Notes: generated by a model not told the origin, from the sequence alone. A stretch of 64,000 nt of DNA from Neoscytalidium dimidiatum (GCA_037367355.1 CM074701.1:434001-498000); one strand, 5' to 3'. Positions 43,780 to 56,245 are shown, counted from the first letter of the stretch. Numbers and translations: made by a program.

Positions 43780-44483
43780 TTTGAATTGTAATGATGTTGG
43801 GCAAATATGTAGTGCTGAGATAGTGACAACAGACGACCCGCTTCCTTGACGAACTATTATATGCTTCTCGTGCCTCATATATACATTCTTCATACCACGT
43901 TGTACAAGAAGTCTCATTGCGTTATTTAGTCATATTCAGTGTAGTCGGCCGGTGCGTTTGCGTCCCCGGGTCCGAGTACGTACTGAAAGCCGAGTTCTCG
44001 GATGATCATAAGACGGGATTGCATAGGGACATGGCGAATCAAACATCGCACGAGAGCGGACGCATTGCAAGGGTTTTGCCTCATGGAGTTTAAGCAGTCG
44101 TTGGCTGTAGCCATCCAATGTTGTCTCGAGCACTGTCTGATCCATGCAGGCGGATGGTGCGAGTTCCCGTCTTCCGCTTTTGCAGCCGGTAAATTCCCAC
44201 AGCCCGGCTTTAGCCCACAGTATTATAAAGCATCTCCTACCGTATCTTGTACGACGCGAATCTGCTCGCGCATCAGAAGCTGCTGTTGCTCACGGTGGAT
44301 TGTACGATCGGGCCGGACGAAAGTCGTCGGGAACCCTGGCGCAGCTGCCGTGCCCCGCGGACCCCACGACTGTGGTAGGGCGCGGCGAGCGAGCTGCTCT
44401 CCCGAATCTCAATTCAGCGTCCGGCATGGCACCGTCGCAGAGTGAGTCAGTCTTCTCACACTCTTGTCCGGACTCCAAACGCA
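43780..44483. other. Divergent promoter region
   Basis: About 700 bp between the leftward NmrA-like gene and the rightward serine racemase-like gene. No further gene is supported. Confidence 0.55.
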
Positions 44484-45736
44484 ATGGCTGACATCTCCAA
44501 GTGCCCGCCGCTCTCGAGAGAGTCCGTCGTCGCAGCACACCGGGCCATTAAGCCCCACGTCCACCTCACTCCAGTCCTTACCTGCACCACCCTCTCCAAC
44601 TTCGCCTCCACCCCGCAGTCCGAACATGGCTTGAAAGGCACCGATTATGAGGGCCAGAGCCCGGCCCGCCCCAAGATCAACTTGTTTTTCAAAGGCGAGA
44701 ACTATCAGCGCGTTGGCGCCTTCAAGGCCCGCGGCGCCTTCCACGCCCTCTCGCGCCTGACCGACGCAGAGCTCAGCAAAGGCGTCGTCACACATAGCTC
44801 CGGTATAACCCACAACTCCCCTATCTTGGCCAAATCAAGTGTTGGCTAACTCCCACAGGTAATCATGCTGCCGCCCTAGCCCTCGCCGCTAAAACTCGCG
44901 GCGTCAAGGCCTACATCGTCATGCCAACCATCAGCACGCCCTCCAAGATCGCCGCAACTCAAGGCCACGGCGCCGAAGTCATCTTCAGCGGCTCTACTTC
45001 GCAGGAGCGCGAAGCCGTCGTCGAGGATGTCATTGCCCGCACCGGCGCCATTCTCGTGCCGCCGTACGACCACCCGGATATCGTGTTGGGACAAGGCACC
45101 GCTGCACTGGAGTTCGAGGAGCAGGTCAAGCACCAGATTGCGGAGAAGCCCTCATTGAGCGTGCGCGCTGAGAGCCACGGGCTGGATGCTGTGATCACTC
45201 CGTGTGGCGGAGGCGGCCTGCTCTCCGGCACTGCGACGGCCCTCTCAGGCACCGGTATCCGCGTCTTTGGCGCCGAACCCTCGTTCCAGGGCGCTGACGA
45301 TGCGCGCAGAGGTCTGAAAGAAGGCAAGCGCATCACCACCGTCAAGTCGCTCACCATTGCCGATGGGGTCAGGACGCCGGTGGGAGAGATCCCGTGGTCT
45401 ATCATCAGCGACAAGAACAAGGTGAAGGGGATATTCGCCGTGACGGAGGACCAGATTAAATCAGCCATGCGGCTTCTCATGGAGCGCATGAAGGTTTTTG
45501 TCGAGCCGACTGCTGCCCTCGGGCTGGCTGTGTGCCTGTACAACGAAGAGTTCAGGCGTCTAGTCGAACAAGAAGCCGGAGAGAAGGGCTGGAACGTCGG
45601 CATCGTGTTGAGCGGAGGAAACACAACCATGGAGGCTATCGGCAAGCTGTTCGCAGCTCCCGAGCACAAGTCTGAGAGAGCAGAAGGCGTTGTAGGCCAG
45701 AACGGAGAGCGCAAAGTGGAGAACATCGCTGGTTAG
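44484..45736 (+). CDS. PLP-dependent serine racemase / threonine dehydratase-like enzyme
   Basis: Exons 44484-44802 and 44859-45736 give 398 residues. Fold-type II PLP motifs are all present: [10 protein letters not shown] with the Schiff-base Lys, [12 protein letters not shown] (cofactor ring), CGGGGLLSG (phosphate-binding glycine loop) and VLSGGNTTM (pyridine-nitrogen Ser). An EPSFQGADD stretch resembles the divalent-metal site of eukaryotic serine racemases. No C-terminal ACT regulatory domain follows, so this is not the biosynthetic IlvA type. The reaction is either L-/D-serine racemisation or Ser/Thr deamination, and sequence alone does not decide. The stop is 43 bp from the stop of the convergent RIB7 gene. 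Confidence 0.87.
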
Positions 45737-45779
45737 ATAGACCTCTTCTATAGAATTTACATTCCCACTTCTACCTCAA

Positions 45780-46736
45780 TCACTGTAATCTCCCACACAA
45801 AACCACATCCTCACCCAGCGGGCACCACTGAACATCCCGCAGCCTCGCCGCCGCTATAGGCTTCCCCTCCTCGTCCACCCTCCTCCTCGGCGAGACCACC
45901 ACTCCGCCCTCCCCCAGCCACGTCGGCGCAATCGTCACGATCACAGCATCCACCAGCCCCTGATTCTCCGGCTCCAACAACTTATTAATCACGCCCGCAC
46001 CCCCCTCCACCATCACGCTCTCCACGCCCTCCCTCGCCAACACCGCAAACACATCCGCCCACTCCATCCTCCCACCCTCCCCCCTCGCCGTACACTCCAC
46101 CAGCCTACCCCCCACCCCTTCCAACACGCCCAACCTCCCCGCCTCCACTCTCGTCCCCTCCCTCACAACCACCCACGGCGCCCTTCCCCTCCCCTCCCCC
46201 GCCAACGCCAAACACTTCGCCAACCTTCCTCCTCCTCCTCCTCCTCCTCCTCCTCCACCGCCCCAATCCCACCGCGCCCCCGGATCCACGACCACCGGCC
46301 TCGGCTGCCCCTCCAACCCTTCCCCGCCATACCCACCCGTGCCGCCGATCCGGCAGTTCAGGCCGGGGTCGTCGGCGACGGCGGTGCCGGCGCCGACCAG
46401 GATGGCGGCGTGGCGGGACCGCAGGTGGTGCGTCATGGCCTTGGAGGCCGGGCCGGAGAGGTGGGTCTGCGCGCCGGGGCGGAGGGAGAGGGCGGAGTCG
46501 AGGGAGGTGGCGAAGGTGAGGGTGACGAAGGGTTTTCTTGTCGGGGGCGGCCGGGCCGGGGTGGTTGTCGGTGATGGGTGTGGGGGGAGATACGGGTCGA
46601 GGAGCGAGGCGGAGGAGGAGGCGGGGAAGTGGAGGGCGTCGCGGGGTGGTGCGGGCGGGGTGTTGGTGGTGGTGGTGGTGGTGGTGGTGGTGGTGGTGGT
46701 GGTGGTGGTCGTTGTTGTTGTTGTTGCTGCCGCCAT
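45780..46736 (-). CDS. rib7: RIB7-type diaminohydroxyphosphoribosylaminopyrimidine reductase
   Basis: A single exon of 318 residues. RibD C-terminal domain motifs are visible: FVTLTFATSLDSALSL, HLSGPASKAMTHHLRSRH, ILVGAGTAVADDPGLNCR, VMVEGGAGVINKLL and the ending GEDVVLCGRLQ. The enzyme reduces the ribose of the pyrimidine intermediate in the second step of fungal riboflavin synthesis, using NADPH. Two low-complexity insertions are unusual: a run of about 20 Thr just after the start, encoded by a perfect (GGT)15 on the plus strand (46665-46709) plus GTT units, and about 12 Gly in the middle, largely from (CCT)9 at 46228-46254. Both keep the frame and lie outside conserved motifs. Confidence 0.88.
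   Translation of the reverse strand: MAAATTTTTTTTTTTTTTTTTTTTNTPPAPPRDALHFPASSSASLLDPYLPPHPSPTTTPARPPPTRKPFVTLTFATSLDSALSLRPGAQTHLSGPASKAMTHHLRSRHAAILVGAGTAVADDPGLNCRIGGTGGYGGEGLEGQPRPVVVDPGARWDWGGGGGGGGGGGGRLAKCLALAGEGRGRAPWVVVREGTRVEAGRLGVLEGVGGRLVECTARGEGGRMEWADVFAVLAREGVESVMVEGGAGVINKLLEPENQGLVDAVIVTIAPTWLGEGGVVVSPRRRVDEEGKPIAAARLRDVQWCPLGEDVVLCGRLQ
46665..46709. repeat. (GGT)15 trinucleotide repeat encoding poly-Thr in RIB7
   Basis: Fifteen perfect GGT units, continued by a GTT tract to about 46726. Read on the minus strand it gives the Thr run at the RIB7 N-terminus. Length variation between strains is likely. Confidence 0.95.
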
Positions 46737-48490
46737 TTGTTGGAATGTGGTTGATGGGATTGATGGGGTTGTGGTTATGTTTGAGGGAAGAGAGGTTGAG
46801 CAATTTTTTTCCCTTTCTTCTTTGATTGTTTGTTGCTATAGCGGGGCAACGGTTTGTTGACTCAAGGGACCGGCCAGGACAAATGGGTTGCGGGGTGGAC
46901 TAAGCTTCGATCCGCGTGAAAGTCTTCTCTGTCAGGCTGGCGGGAGCGTTTGTGGGATGCGAAAGTATGTAAGGGTATACGAATACTGATGCTTTTGGTG
47001 GAGATAGCTTTACATTTGAGGACTAGGGGCGTAGATGGCGCAGATATGGTTCCGATTAGTATGAAGCCCGCAAAATTCACCTTCGAAACCTGCTGAATTC
47101 CAGCAGAGGTTCTACAGGCCAAGAGAGCACGAGTCAGTCGGATCTTCGAATCGAGCAAGGGGCTTCTGTAGGGCTGAGGAATGCATTTGCTCCTGCGGAA
47201 ACACAGCATTCGTTGTGAGGCAGGCTTAAAATTAGACTTGTTCCCTGGAATGTACTGCTTGATTCAACCTGTGTCTCCAACAAACCAATCAGTACTACGC
47301 CCACTTGACCGAATTCTTCGCCGGACTAAAACAGTAGAACAGAGATCCGTGAGTGGATGGAGTATAGGAGTCCATCAATGGGCGAGCGTAGGAGAATGGT
47401 GTGGAGATGGCGTGAAGAAAATCCTAAAAGGCGTAAGGTTCGTAGGCTGTTTCTCTAGCAAGCTCCCTGACCGGAAGTCAAAGTAAACTTCGGCCAACTT
47501 CAAACGTCGCAAGGCAAGAGATGCCGGTCTCAGAAACGAGTGGCAGGGAGGCTTGCCGCACGGGTACCACTCGGCTCTCAGTTGTCTGTCCACCATCTGG
47601 CCACGTCGGCTGGCTGCCAATAACGGCCACCAGCGTCGCAGGCCCTGCGGGGCAAACGAAGAACGGCTAGATCTCATTTTACCTGTGCCACGACTATCCT
47701 AGGTCTAGAAAGAAAAAGGTGTGGTCGGGCTCCAGTGATTTTAAAGCACTGGCCCAGCTGTCAATGTTGTGGCCCCGCTACGCATTTACTTTTAGACGTC
47801 TGCTTCATTTCCAATATATAGCCAATTCGTCCCAATACATTGGAAGCTGAGCACCCCGTTCCCCTCCTTTACACCTTTTTAAGCCCCATCTGCCCCTCCC
47901 CCCGTTTCGGCTAGTGTGCTTGACATGAAGCTTAATTTCCGTCGCCAGATTGCCTTCATCTCACCCTGATCCCATTCGCGGCCCCGTCTTCGCTTTCACG
48001 TGTCGATCACCATATGTCAAACTTGTGGCGCAAAGCCCGGTAATCTTTTGAAAGACCGCTGATTAACTATGCCAAAAAAAAAAAAGAAAATACAGGTGCT
48101 TCCCGACTGACCAAAGTTCGACCAAAGAAAATTTCGAGGAGAACCCGACGGACATTCATCATGGCTAGATTATACAAAGAGACACCGGCCTGGTTCGACT
48201 ATACGCCCCGTTTTTTGTTTTCCAATGTAGATGAGAACTCGAATACAGGTCCGGGCCAGCCAGCACGTTACGTGTAACAAGCAACAGCCCCTGAGATATG
48301 CCAAAAATGAGGAGGTAAAAAAAGAAAAAAAAAGCAAGCAAAAAAGAAAACACCCAAACGCGCCTGGATTTCTCCCTAGGGGCTGATCTGATTCATGGCC
48401 GTGGAAATCTCGTGCCACAGATCTTGAACTTTGACACTGCTTCCGAAGCATGTCTTCGAAGTGACGGGTATCGTTTTGGAACGTTATGGT
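46737..48490. other. Intergenic, 1.75 kb
   Basis: Between the RIB7 promoter side and the chitin synthase 3' end. No gene supported. The sequence has pyrimidine-rich stretches at 47866-47910 and A-runs at 48073-48085 and 48319-48345. Confidence 0.55.
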
Positions 48491-51371
48491 CTATCTCCTG
48501 GCGAAGCAGCACAGGATACCGGTCTTGCCCAGGAACCAGAGGCAGCCGAAGAAACGAATCAAAGACATGAACGCAGTTGTCCACAGAAGGATCTGGAAGA
48601 AGCGAGCCGTACGTTGAGAAGCGCCGGACTGGGAGATCATTAGTATACGTAGTTTTTTCTTGTTCCCAGCTCCAAAAAACTTACCGTGAAACCGAACTTG
48701 TCGAAGTTGTCGCTGGTAATAACAACAGCCAGAAGGGCGTTGGAGAAAATCCATGCGGTCGTCAAGTGAGTTCTGAAAGACTTGTAGGAATCCTCGAGCG
48801 TTTTGGCAGTATCCTCAGGCTCAGGCACGAAAGGCGCCAGAGCACGCTTCACCGTCTGTTCGAATTGGCTGTCAATATCCGCTTGGGGCACATCCGGCTC
48901 CTCGATAACCGTGTGCTTTCCATCGTCAGACTTGTCCGTCTTCGCCGAGGGCAGGACATCGGCCTTGTCGGAACCCTTGGTACCCCAGGAAACATCGTGC
49001 CAATTGGAGAAAGCGTAGACGTTCAGGATGTTGATGTAAGACGAGGCAATGAGCATGTACTGCGGGAACGACGTGAACATGTGCCACGGGTCCAAGTAGA
49101 GGAATGAGGCAACGTAGTAAAGGCCGAAAGTAGCTGCAAGCGCAATGATAATGATACCGACACCGTCCGAGGAGAAGAAAGACGACACGAAGGCCGACGT
49201 GGAGCTGGTGTCGAGACCTTGGGACTGGGGGTTCGTAAACGCCTGGACGACCAGGTACATCGACAAAATGACGACGTAGAGCTGGATCAAACCAAAGACG
49301 CAGAACGAGACGACGTACGAGTAGCGCGAACCCTTAGGACGGTTACCGAGCGCAAGAATGAACTGCAGCAGGAGGAAAGCCAGATACGCATATTTGAGAA
49401 CCGTGTTGAAGATGGGCGTGACCGTGTTACCAAAAGGCCAGGCGTTCTTCTGCTGGTTGCCGTTGCTGTCGCTTGCGGACTCAGGAATACCGACGAGATC
49501 CATGATGACGGTGGTGGTCAGCCAGTAGGAAGCCAGGGCAAACCAGGTAACGAAGAGCGTCATGAAGTTGTAGATGAGCTGAATGTGGAGGAAGAACATG
49601 CGAACGAAGTTGTGACCCGACTTGTACATACGGCTGAAGTGCATCAACGCGTAAATACTGGCGGCGAACGAACCGTTCAGCCAACGACGACGCTGACCGA
49701 TAAATTCAGGAGCACCTTCAGGCACATCGGTTTCACCCTTAGATGCCTTGACGTAGGTCAGGTGCCACTTTGAACCGGCCTTGGCGACAAGCTCGAAACA
49801 GAGAATACGATCCTCGGCCAAGAACATGTTCTTCTTGAAAATGTTCATACCCTCGATACCCTTCTTGCCGAGAATCTTGGACAGCGTGTGGTCACCGTGG
49901 AAGTACTGCTCAAGCGGGCGTCCCATAATGGCACGGAAACGGTAAGCGGAGAAGGCACCGGGCAACACAGAGACGTAACCGAACGAGGACTCCAGGGGCT
50001 TATCGAGAATGTTACTGATCTTGTACTCGAAATTCTGCGCGGCGACCAGCGGGTTGATGAGGTTCTTCCAACCCTTACCCAACATGGCGTGAATTTCACC
50101 GCAAGCACCACCGAGATCCTTGTCGTTGTAGAAAGCTTCCCAAAGCGCGAGCAGGGACTTGGGACCGGGCTTGGTGCCCGCGTCGATCAGAATCACCACC
50201 TCAGGGTTCAGGATCCTGCCGAAGGCAGTGAAGAGCCAACGGTGAGAGTTGATCTTCTTGCTGTTCTTCTGCTTCAAACAGAACATCATCTGAACGGGGG
50301 GGAGAGTGCTGGAGCTGTCGTCGTGGGGGCGGATCAGCTGCTGGTTAGGTGTGACGGACAGCTGAGTCGTGTATTCGAAAATGTGAGCCGTCGTCTCCTT
50401 GCCGTCAATGTCCCTCTTCATGACACCGTCCTGGTAGATACCGACGGTGGCGAGGACGTCGAGCGTGCCCTTGTCGCAGGGATCGATACCGTCGAAGACC
50501 AAGCACACAACGATCTTTTGCCAGGCAGGACCACCCTTGTTCCAGAACTCAGACTTCTTCAGGTTGACAATGTCACGGATGTTCTGCATGACACCGTGAA
50601 GAGTTCTGGCCGTCAGGACCTTGTCTTCGTTGTAGTACGTGATGGCGATAAGCAGCTCAGTGTGGCGGTTGTACATGGCCGGGCGCAGATTGTAACCGTT
50701 CTTCAGCGTGAAGTCGTTCGGATCGCACGTTGCGGCAGTATCTGGACGCGCGTTAGAGGCCGTGGGGGCGGAAACAGAAAAAACCGGGCGGACTCACAGC
50801 GCATGTGGGTGAACTCCTCGCTTCCGCTCTCGAGGTCATTCCGGTACTTGGCCTGGATGGCATTCTGGATGGCGGAGGGGACAGGATAGTCGGCACTCAG
50901 GACAGCGCCCTGGACGAGGCGGACCTTACGCGTAGCAGCACGCTTCAGACCGCCAGCGCCGCCGGGCTGCTGGCGCTGGCGCCAAGCCTCGGTCGAGCTG
51001 GTCTCGCTCCTGCTGTAGGGAGAGGGAGCGCGGTCCTGGTTCAGGCCGATTTGCTGGGCGGCATCGGAGCCGCCGTAGACATCGTCGGCCTCGTTGTAGC
51101 CGGCGGCGTTGTAGCCGTAAGGGGTGCTGCTGCTGGAGCCATCGGCGTACGTCTCCGTCAGGCTGTATGCCGAGACGGGGCGCGGGGGCGCGTTCATGTG
51201 GTGGTCTTCAAAAGGGCTTGGGTGGAGAAGAGAGTCGCCCTCGTAGGCAGCGTCAGACTTTGCTGATGGTTAGCTGAGGCAAGTTTGGGGAGCGGCCAGG
51301 AAAGGTCGCACTTGATCTTGACGCGGATGGTCGAGGTCGCTCATCTTGTACTGCCCCTGCTCGTGAGCCAT
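48491..51371 (-). CDS. Class III chitin synthase
   Basis: Minus-strand exons 51312-51371, 50798-51257, 48685-50741 and 48491-48628 give 904 residues. A disordered Tyr/Ser-rich head is followed by the fungal division-1 block ([20 protein letters not shown]) and the glycosyltransferase core ([38 protein letters not shown]). The catalytic [11 protein letters not shown] comes next, then a set of membrane segments (for example [18 protein letters not shown]). An acidic cytosolic segment precedes the last transmembrane pair. The exact core sequence and lack of a myosin domain place it in class III (Neurospora chs-1 / Aspergillus chsB type). It makes wall chitin at hyphal tips. The last 46 codons lie in a separate exon with a strong tactaat branch site. 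Confidence 0.95.
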
Positions 51372-53335
51372 GGCGAGCGATGTCCCAGGGTTGATCGATG
51401 TGGTTGTTGCTGTGGCCGCGGCGCCAGCTGATTTCCCTGGATGATCGCGACGGGGGAACGTTAAGAGTTATAAAATAGGAGACGGAACTCCCTACGTGTA
51501 GGGAGGAAACTAAGTCAGACAAGGATCGATCTGCAGGCGAAAGGCCGGTGTGTGGGGAGAAGAAGGCGGCTGGCGGCTGGCTCTGGCAGGCGCGCGCCCC
51601 TCGTACTGTTTCAACGGGCAGGGCAGTCTGTCAGGCCCTCAGTGGCTACCTTGGGGGGGCTCGTTCCGGAACACGGGAATCAGCGGTCATATGGCGAGAC
51701 AGAATCACAGGCGCATGCACTTGGCGCCGCCCGCGTTCTTTAATGCCTTGCGCTCCAGCTGGCCGTCGCCGCCGTTGCTGCGGTGCTGCGGTGGAAGGCG
51801 CGCACCACGCCTTTGTTCCAATAATAGCTCGTTCTGTGTGCGTGCGTACGCAGTAATGTCGTTCACCCTTTTCCACGTCTTCTCCAGAAGCCGCACGGCC
51901 CAGCACCACTCACAGCGCTCGCTCGGCTCCGGCAAAGACCCCTTTTCCCGCTTTACACTGGTATCGATACCCACGCGCCCGAGCGCTGGTGGCTGTGCAC
52001 TTGACTAAAACAAACCCAGCTGCTGCTGCTGCTGCTGTGCCAGTGCGGTGGAGCCGATGGCGCCGCCGCTCTCCTGCCAGGTCCTGCCATGCCCATGCTA
52101 TGCACTGCTGCACGCGGCTTGCGCGACTGCCACCCACCGCTGGCCTCTGCCTCTGCCTCCGCCTCTGAGCATTGCCCGCGCGCGCCCATCAACCCTCTGC
52201 CTTCTGCGCCAGTCTGCATGACCCGCCAATTTCACCCTCCACCCACGCGCTGCGCGGCTGCTGGGGCGAGCGTTTCCGCCCGCTGTGTGCGAAACCGGCG
52301 GTAAGCTCGTGTGCCCAGGGTCAGGAGTAAGCGCAATCTAACGTCGACAAATACGATTGAGTCCCCGCTTGAAATTCGGCCACTCTGCTGCTCAGTAGCT
52401 GAAAATCCCAGCGCTTTGATGCGTTGGCCCTGCCCTGCTTCTCCTCTGTTTTTTTTTCCACCTCCCTTGTGCCATTGGCCTCCACCCTTCGAGCCCTATC
52501 GTATTCGGTGACTCTGAAACGCTTGCGATAAGAGGGAGCGTTGAGCCTTTCATTGAGCGAACCAACCCTTCGCCACACGCCGCCGCTGTGCCCGGAATTT
52601 GGCGGTGAGCCTGCGGTATGTACTGTACATAGAGTAAGTAAGCTGTGTGGCTGAACCTCCTCTACATTGGCCGGCGCAGCCACTGCAGCCCCCGTTCCTT
52701 CCAACACTCGAGCCGCAACATCTGCCCTGATCCGTGATCCTCGAGCGTACGTAAGCTACTTCGATTGGCGCATCATCGGAGGAACCAGGAGCTGTTGGCT
52801 CCAATCGTGTCACCGGCTTAGAAACTATGCTGGATTGGCCTCCCATGCGACTGAATTGTTGAGCGTCCTTCACCACGCCCGCACTTCGATTCGTGCAGCA
52901 GCCCGCAAAAATGGGCGAAGCCAGCCTGCTGTTGCAACTTTCCTCGGGGAAAATAGCCACGTACGTCAGGCCGGCACAAAACTGAATCGCATCTTGCTAA
53001 ATGGCCGATACGAACGCTGCAACGTCGAGGTCCCGAGAAAGGCCAGGGCGTCAAAGACAAGATCTGCAAACGCGTCAAAGACGTGCCGCTCCTGCTTAAG
53101 ACCTCCGCCTACATGCATGGTCTGGGGACATCTTTCTGAAGGAAGCCGCAACAGCAGCCCGCCCCGCACATTGGTATCTGGAGAGTTGATGTCTCAGTGC
53201 AAGGCAGTAGCAGTATTTTGCAACTGCTTGGTTGATCATCGATTTCTTCTTATCTTCGTATCACTGGAGACGCACTCGTTGTCGATCTAACTGACGCATC
53301 TTAAAGCAGGAGCTATACCAGCTGCCTGGATCATC
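51372..53335. other. Intergenic, 2 kb
   Basis: Promoter side of the chitin synthase and promoter of the DUF218 gene. There is a GCT tract at 52021-52036. At 52910 a well-placed ATG opens MGEASLLLQLSSGKIAT with a possible donor after it, but no convincing continuation was found, so no gene is called. Confidence 0.5.
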
Positions 53336-54286
53336 ATGAGCTCTGCATACAAAGACCTCATAGTGGTAGCTTGTCACGCCATCTTCCTCGGTGACCCCGG
53401 GGCTCCCGATTGTGACATCTACTCCCCACTCCAGTGGAATCTACAGTCATTCCAACAGCCGTGTGGTTACAAACCCGGAGAGCACGAGACGTTTTTGCGG
53501 CATATCAAAGCGGGCTTGGAGGCTTTGTTTTTTGGTGCCATCAAAGACACCAGCGTCTTAGTCTTCTCTGGCGGTTTTACTTCCAGCCACATACGGCTGA
53601 GCGAAGCACGTAGCTATTATCGCGCTGCTGTAGCTTTGGCAAAGGCGTCCCCCTTATTTGAATCATGTGCATATATGCTAGGTTCCAGAATCCTGCTTGA
53701 AGAGAACGCAACGGACAGTTTCCAGAACCTGCTGTTCTCGATCCTTATGTTTAGGAAAGCGACTGGCAGGTATCCGGAAACTATTACGGTCATAACGCAT
53801 GCGTTCAAGTCTGAGAGGTTCTTGGTGAGTTTCGTTGCGGCCCGGGATGTCGTTCCCATTTGTTATGGCGTGCTGAATGTATGTTTGGTAAGAGGCTTGT
53901 AAGACTGATGGCTGGTAGATGTCACATGCTAGAGCTATTCGCTGGCCACAAGATCGAATAAGAGTGCAAGGTATCGACCCAGTAATGTCGGGTAAGCGCC
54001 TATTGAATAGAAGAAATACTTCACGATATGTTGTATTGACACGCTTGCAGCGGATGAGTACACAAGCACATTGGATGGGGAGAGTCGAGCTTTTGGATTA
54101 TGGAAAGCAGATTCTTATGGAGTACGTCCACCGTTGATCTCGAAGCGGGTCCAGAGAGGATGGCGGGAGGAAACGCTTGATGTGCTCGGTGGCGAAGTTG
54201 AAGAAGAGATTCGAGCACTTTTAAGATATCGCGGTGGAGAGGATGGGCGGACATTTTACGACTACAATTTACCCTGGTGTCGCTGA
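53336..54286 (+). CDS. DUF218 (YdcF-like) domain protein
   Basis: Exons 53336-53824, 53919-53991 and 54051-54286 give 265 residues. The start MSSAYKDLIVVACHAIFLGD, then VLVFSGGFT near residue 80, SEARSYYRAAVAL, GRYPETITVITHAFKSERFL and SHARAIRWPQDRIRVQGIDP match the fungal cytosolic DUF218 proteins (YdcF fold, Rossmann-like). The conserved acids and His/Arg residues line a likely nucleotide- or cofactor-binding cleft. Biochemical function is unknown. No signal peptide or membrane anchor is seen, unlike bacterial SanA-type members. Splice junctions restore the frame exactly at the conserved SHARAIRWP block. Confidence 0.82.
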
Positions 54287-54913
54287 GTTTGCCCAATTTC
54301 AACTGGTACTATAGAGGAAGGTACATGACTTCATCGCAAGATCTTTTATTTTCTCTATTTGCTTTTGAATGAGAGAGAAGATTTGTCAGACTGATATTCG
54401 GGAATGCTGGGAGCGATGCATCCATTAGGTTATTGATTAGGCTACGATTGGGCAGTGAAATAAACCTTCCTAAGAGTATTCCTGCTCTTTTAGGAAAGCT
54501 TACCACTATTTGGGATAATTCGTGAAGAAGAAGAAGCTGTAACATGCCAAGGAACCGAAGGACGTGTGGTACACGAAATAGGCGCGCGGAATGAGCACGT
54601 CAGTGCGCGTAGCGGAGGCGTTGGGGGCGAGGGTGCCTGCGGCAGCTTCGTAACATCAACCCCACTGCGCCTGGCCTTGGCAACTACTTCCGCTCGGAGA
54701 GCGAGGCCGCTGTGACGCATTACTACCATCAACCCCCGCCACTGCTTCCTCGACCTTTCTTTACTTTGCACGTTCAGTGCGACCTATTCCACTCGCACTC
54801 ACCTCTTTCTCTATTGGCGCATCCTACGTCCGCCTCAGATCCCTTCCGGCCGTCGCAGTTCTTCTCCGATCTTCGCCGCACCCGCCGCCGCCCCAGGCAC
54901 AGTTCCGCCCAAG
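54287..54913. other. Intergenic: DUF218 3' region and UBC12 promoter
   Basis: No gene supported. Confidence 0.55.
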
Positions 54914-55641
54914 ATGCTCAAGATATGGTCTATGGTTCGCCCAACACCCGAGAATACAGTATGTGTATATCTTCCCGGCTGCTGACGATCCGCGCAGAAG
55001 CAGAAGCAGCAGCAGGAGGAGAATGCTGCTGCAGGCCAGAAGAAAAAGAAGGTCACAGCCGCTCAGCTGCGCGTACAGAAAGGTTCGTAGATTCGCATCT
55101 ACCACTAAAGATGGCGACACGAGCTGATTCCGGTTGACACAGATCTCTCCGAGCTGTCGCTAGGCTCGACCATGAAGACCGAGTTCCCTAACCCCGACGA
55201 TATCCTCAACTTTGTCCTCACGATCGAGCCTGACGAGGGCATGTATAAGGGTGGACGCTTTCACTTCAACTTTGCCATCAATCAGAATTTCCCACACGAC
55301 CCGCCGAAGGTCAAGTGCACCCAGAAGATCTACCACCCTAATATCGACCTGGAGGGCAATGTTTGTTTGAATATTCTGCGTGAGGACTGGAAGCCGGTGC
55401 TCAACCTGAACGCTGTGATTGTGGGCCTGCAGGTGAGTCGATGGAAATCCTTTTGGGGAGTAAAGCTGGTATTAACACGGTACAGTTCCTCTTCCTCGAG
55501 CCTAACGCATCGGACCCGTTGAATAAGGAGGCTGCCGAAGACCTTAAGTCGAACCGAGAAGGCTTCAAGCGCAACGTGCGCTCGTCGATGACAGGAGGAC
55601 AGGTCAGGGGGCAGTCCTTTGACCGCGTGCTGATAAAGTGA
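54914..55641 (+). CDS. ubc12: NEDD8-conjugating enzyme E2 Ubc12
   Basis: Exons 54914-54934, 54998-55082, 55143-55432 and 55486-55641 give 183 residues. The N-terminal peptide MLKIWSM, alone in a 21 bp first exon, is the Ubc12-specific docking segment for the NEDD8 E1. A Lys/Gln-rich linker and [15 protein letters not shown] follow. The UBC fold has [16 protein letters not shown], with the catalytic Cys at about residue 110, then [17 protein letters not shown] and [17 protein letters not shown]. Ubc12 attaches NEDD8 (Rub1) to cullins and so activates SCF and other cullin-RING ligases, the machines that F-box and BTB adaptors such as those in this window would serve. Confidence 0.95.
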
Positions 55642-56245
55642 GCAGACGAGGCGAGCATTCTACAACAGGTGCGAGCGAGCATTAGGGTAGGGCGTATCCG
55701 GAGCTGGCGTATTTGAATGGGAATGATGGGTCTGCTGAATCTGGTACCAGCGGTTGGAATTATGGTCAAATAGAGTATATATACCAATAAGGTCCGATAA
55801 GAGATGCACGTGTAGGCAGGGCAATACGAGATGCAAAGGAATGAAGCAGCACTGAACATCAAGCACAAATCAACATGGTTGGCAAGCGAACGGACAGCCC
55901 GACATTGGCAAGCGATGAACAGCGGGATCCAAGAGCTAGTTCCCTGAATCAGCAGGTCCATCTGCACCACGGCCGCACGCACAGTGGATGCCACCGAATA
56001 CCAACGCCTCAAGCGTACGACGCGGAGATAGCAGAGAAATCCGGCATGACTCGCTGTTGGCAACCAATACGGCGGCAGGTAATTGCAACACGTGATCTCC
56101 GATATCGGTGGAGCTCGGGCACTACGCGGCAGAATTCAGACCCCCAGACGTAGGTTTTTGCGGATGTTGTGAATCACCTACCTAACCACCTCATCCCATC
56201 CTCTCCCCTCATCCCCAAGCACTCTCTTTGCTGCAATCCCTCACA
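55642..56245. other. Intergenic: UBC12 3' region and KARI promoter
   Basis: No gene. It holds a possible CPC1/GCN4 site (separate entry) and a CACGTG palindrome near 56090. Confidence 0.55.
56047..56052 (+). promoter_or_regulatory. Possible CPC1/Gcn4 core site (TGACTC) before KARI
   Basis: TGACTC in the context ATGACTCG, about 195 bp upstream of the reductoisomerase ATG. Branched-chain amino-acid genes are known targets of cross-pathway control in fungi. The last base departs from the ideal TGACTCA, and a six-base match is weak evidence. Confidence 0.3.

Noticed and set aside
38701..46736. Possible biosynthetic cluster (oxidase-like, transporter-like, NmrA-like and PLP genes side by side)
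   Set aside because: No backbone enzyme (PKS, NRPS, terpene synthase) or cluster regulator is present, and RIB7 and the racemase are primary-metabolism types.
49888..50889. 333-codon plus-strand frame opposite chitin synthase
   Set aside because: Antisense shadow of a highly conserved gene.
52667..53290. 207-codon plus-strand frame upstream of the DUF218 gene
   Set aside because: No ATG at its start, odd composition and no resemblance to a family; judged chance.
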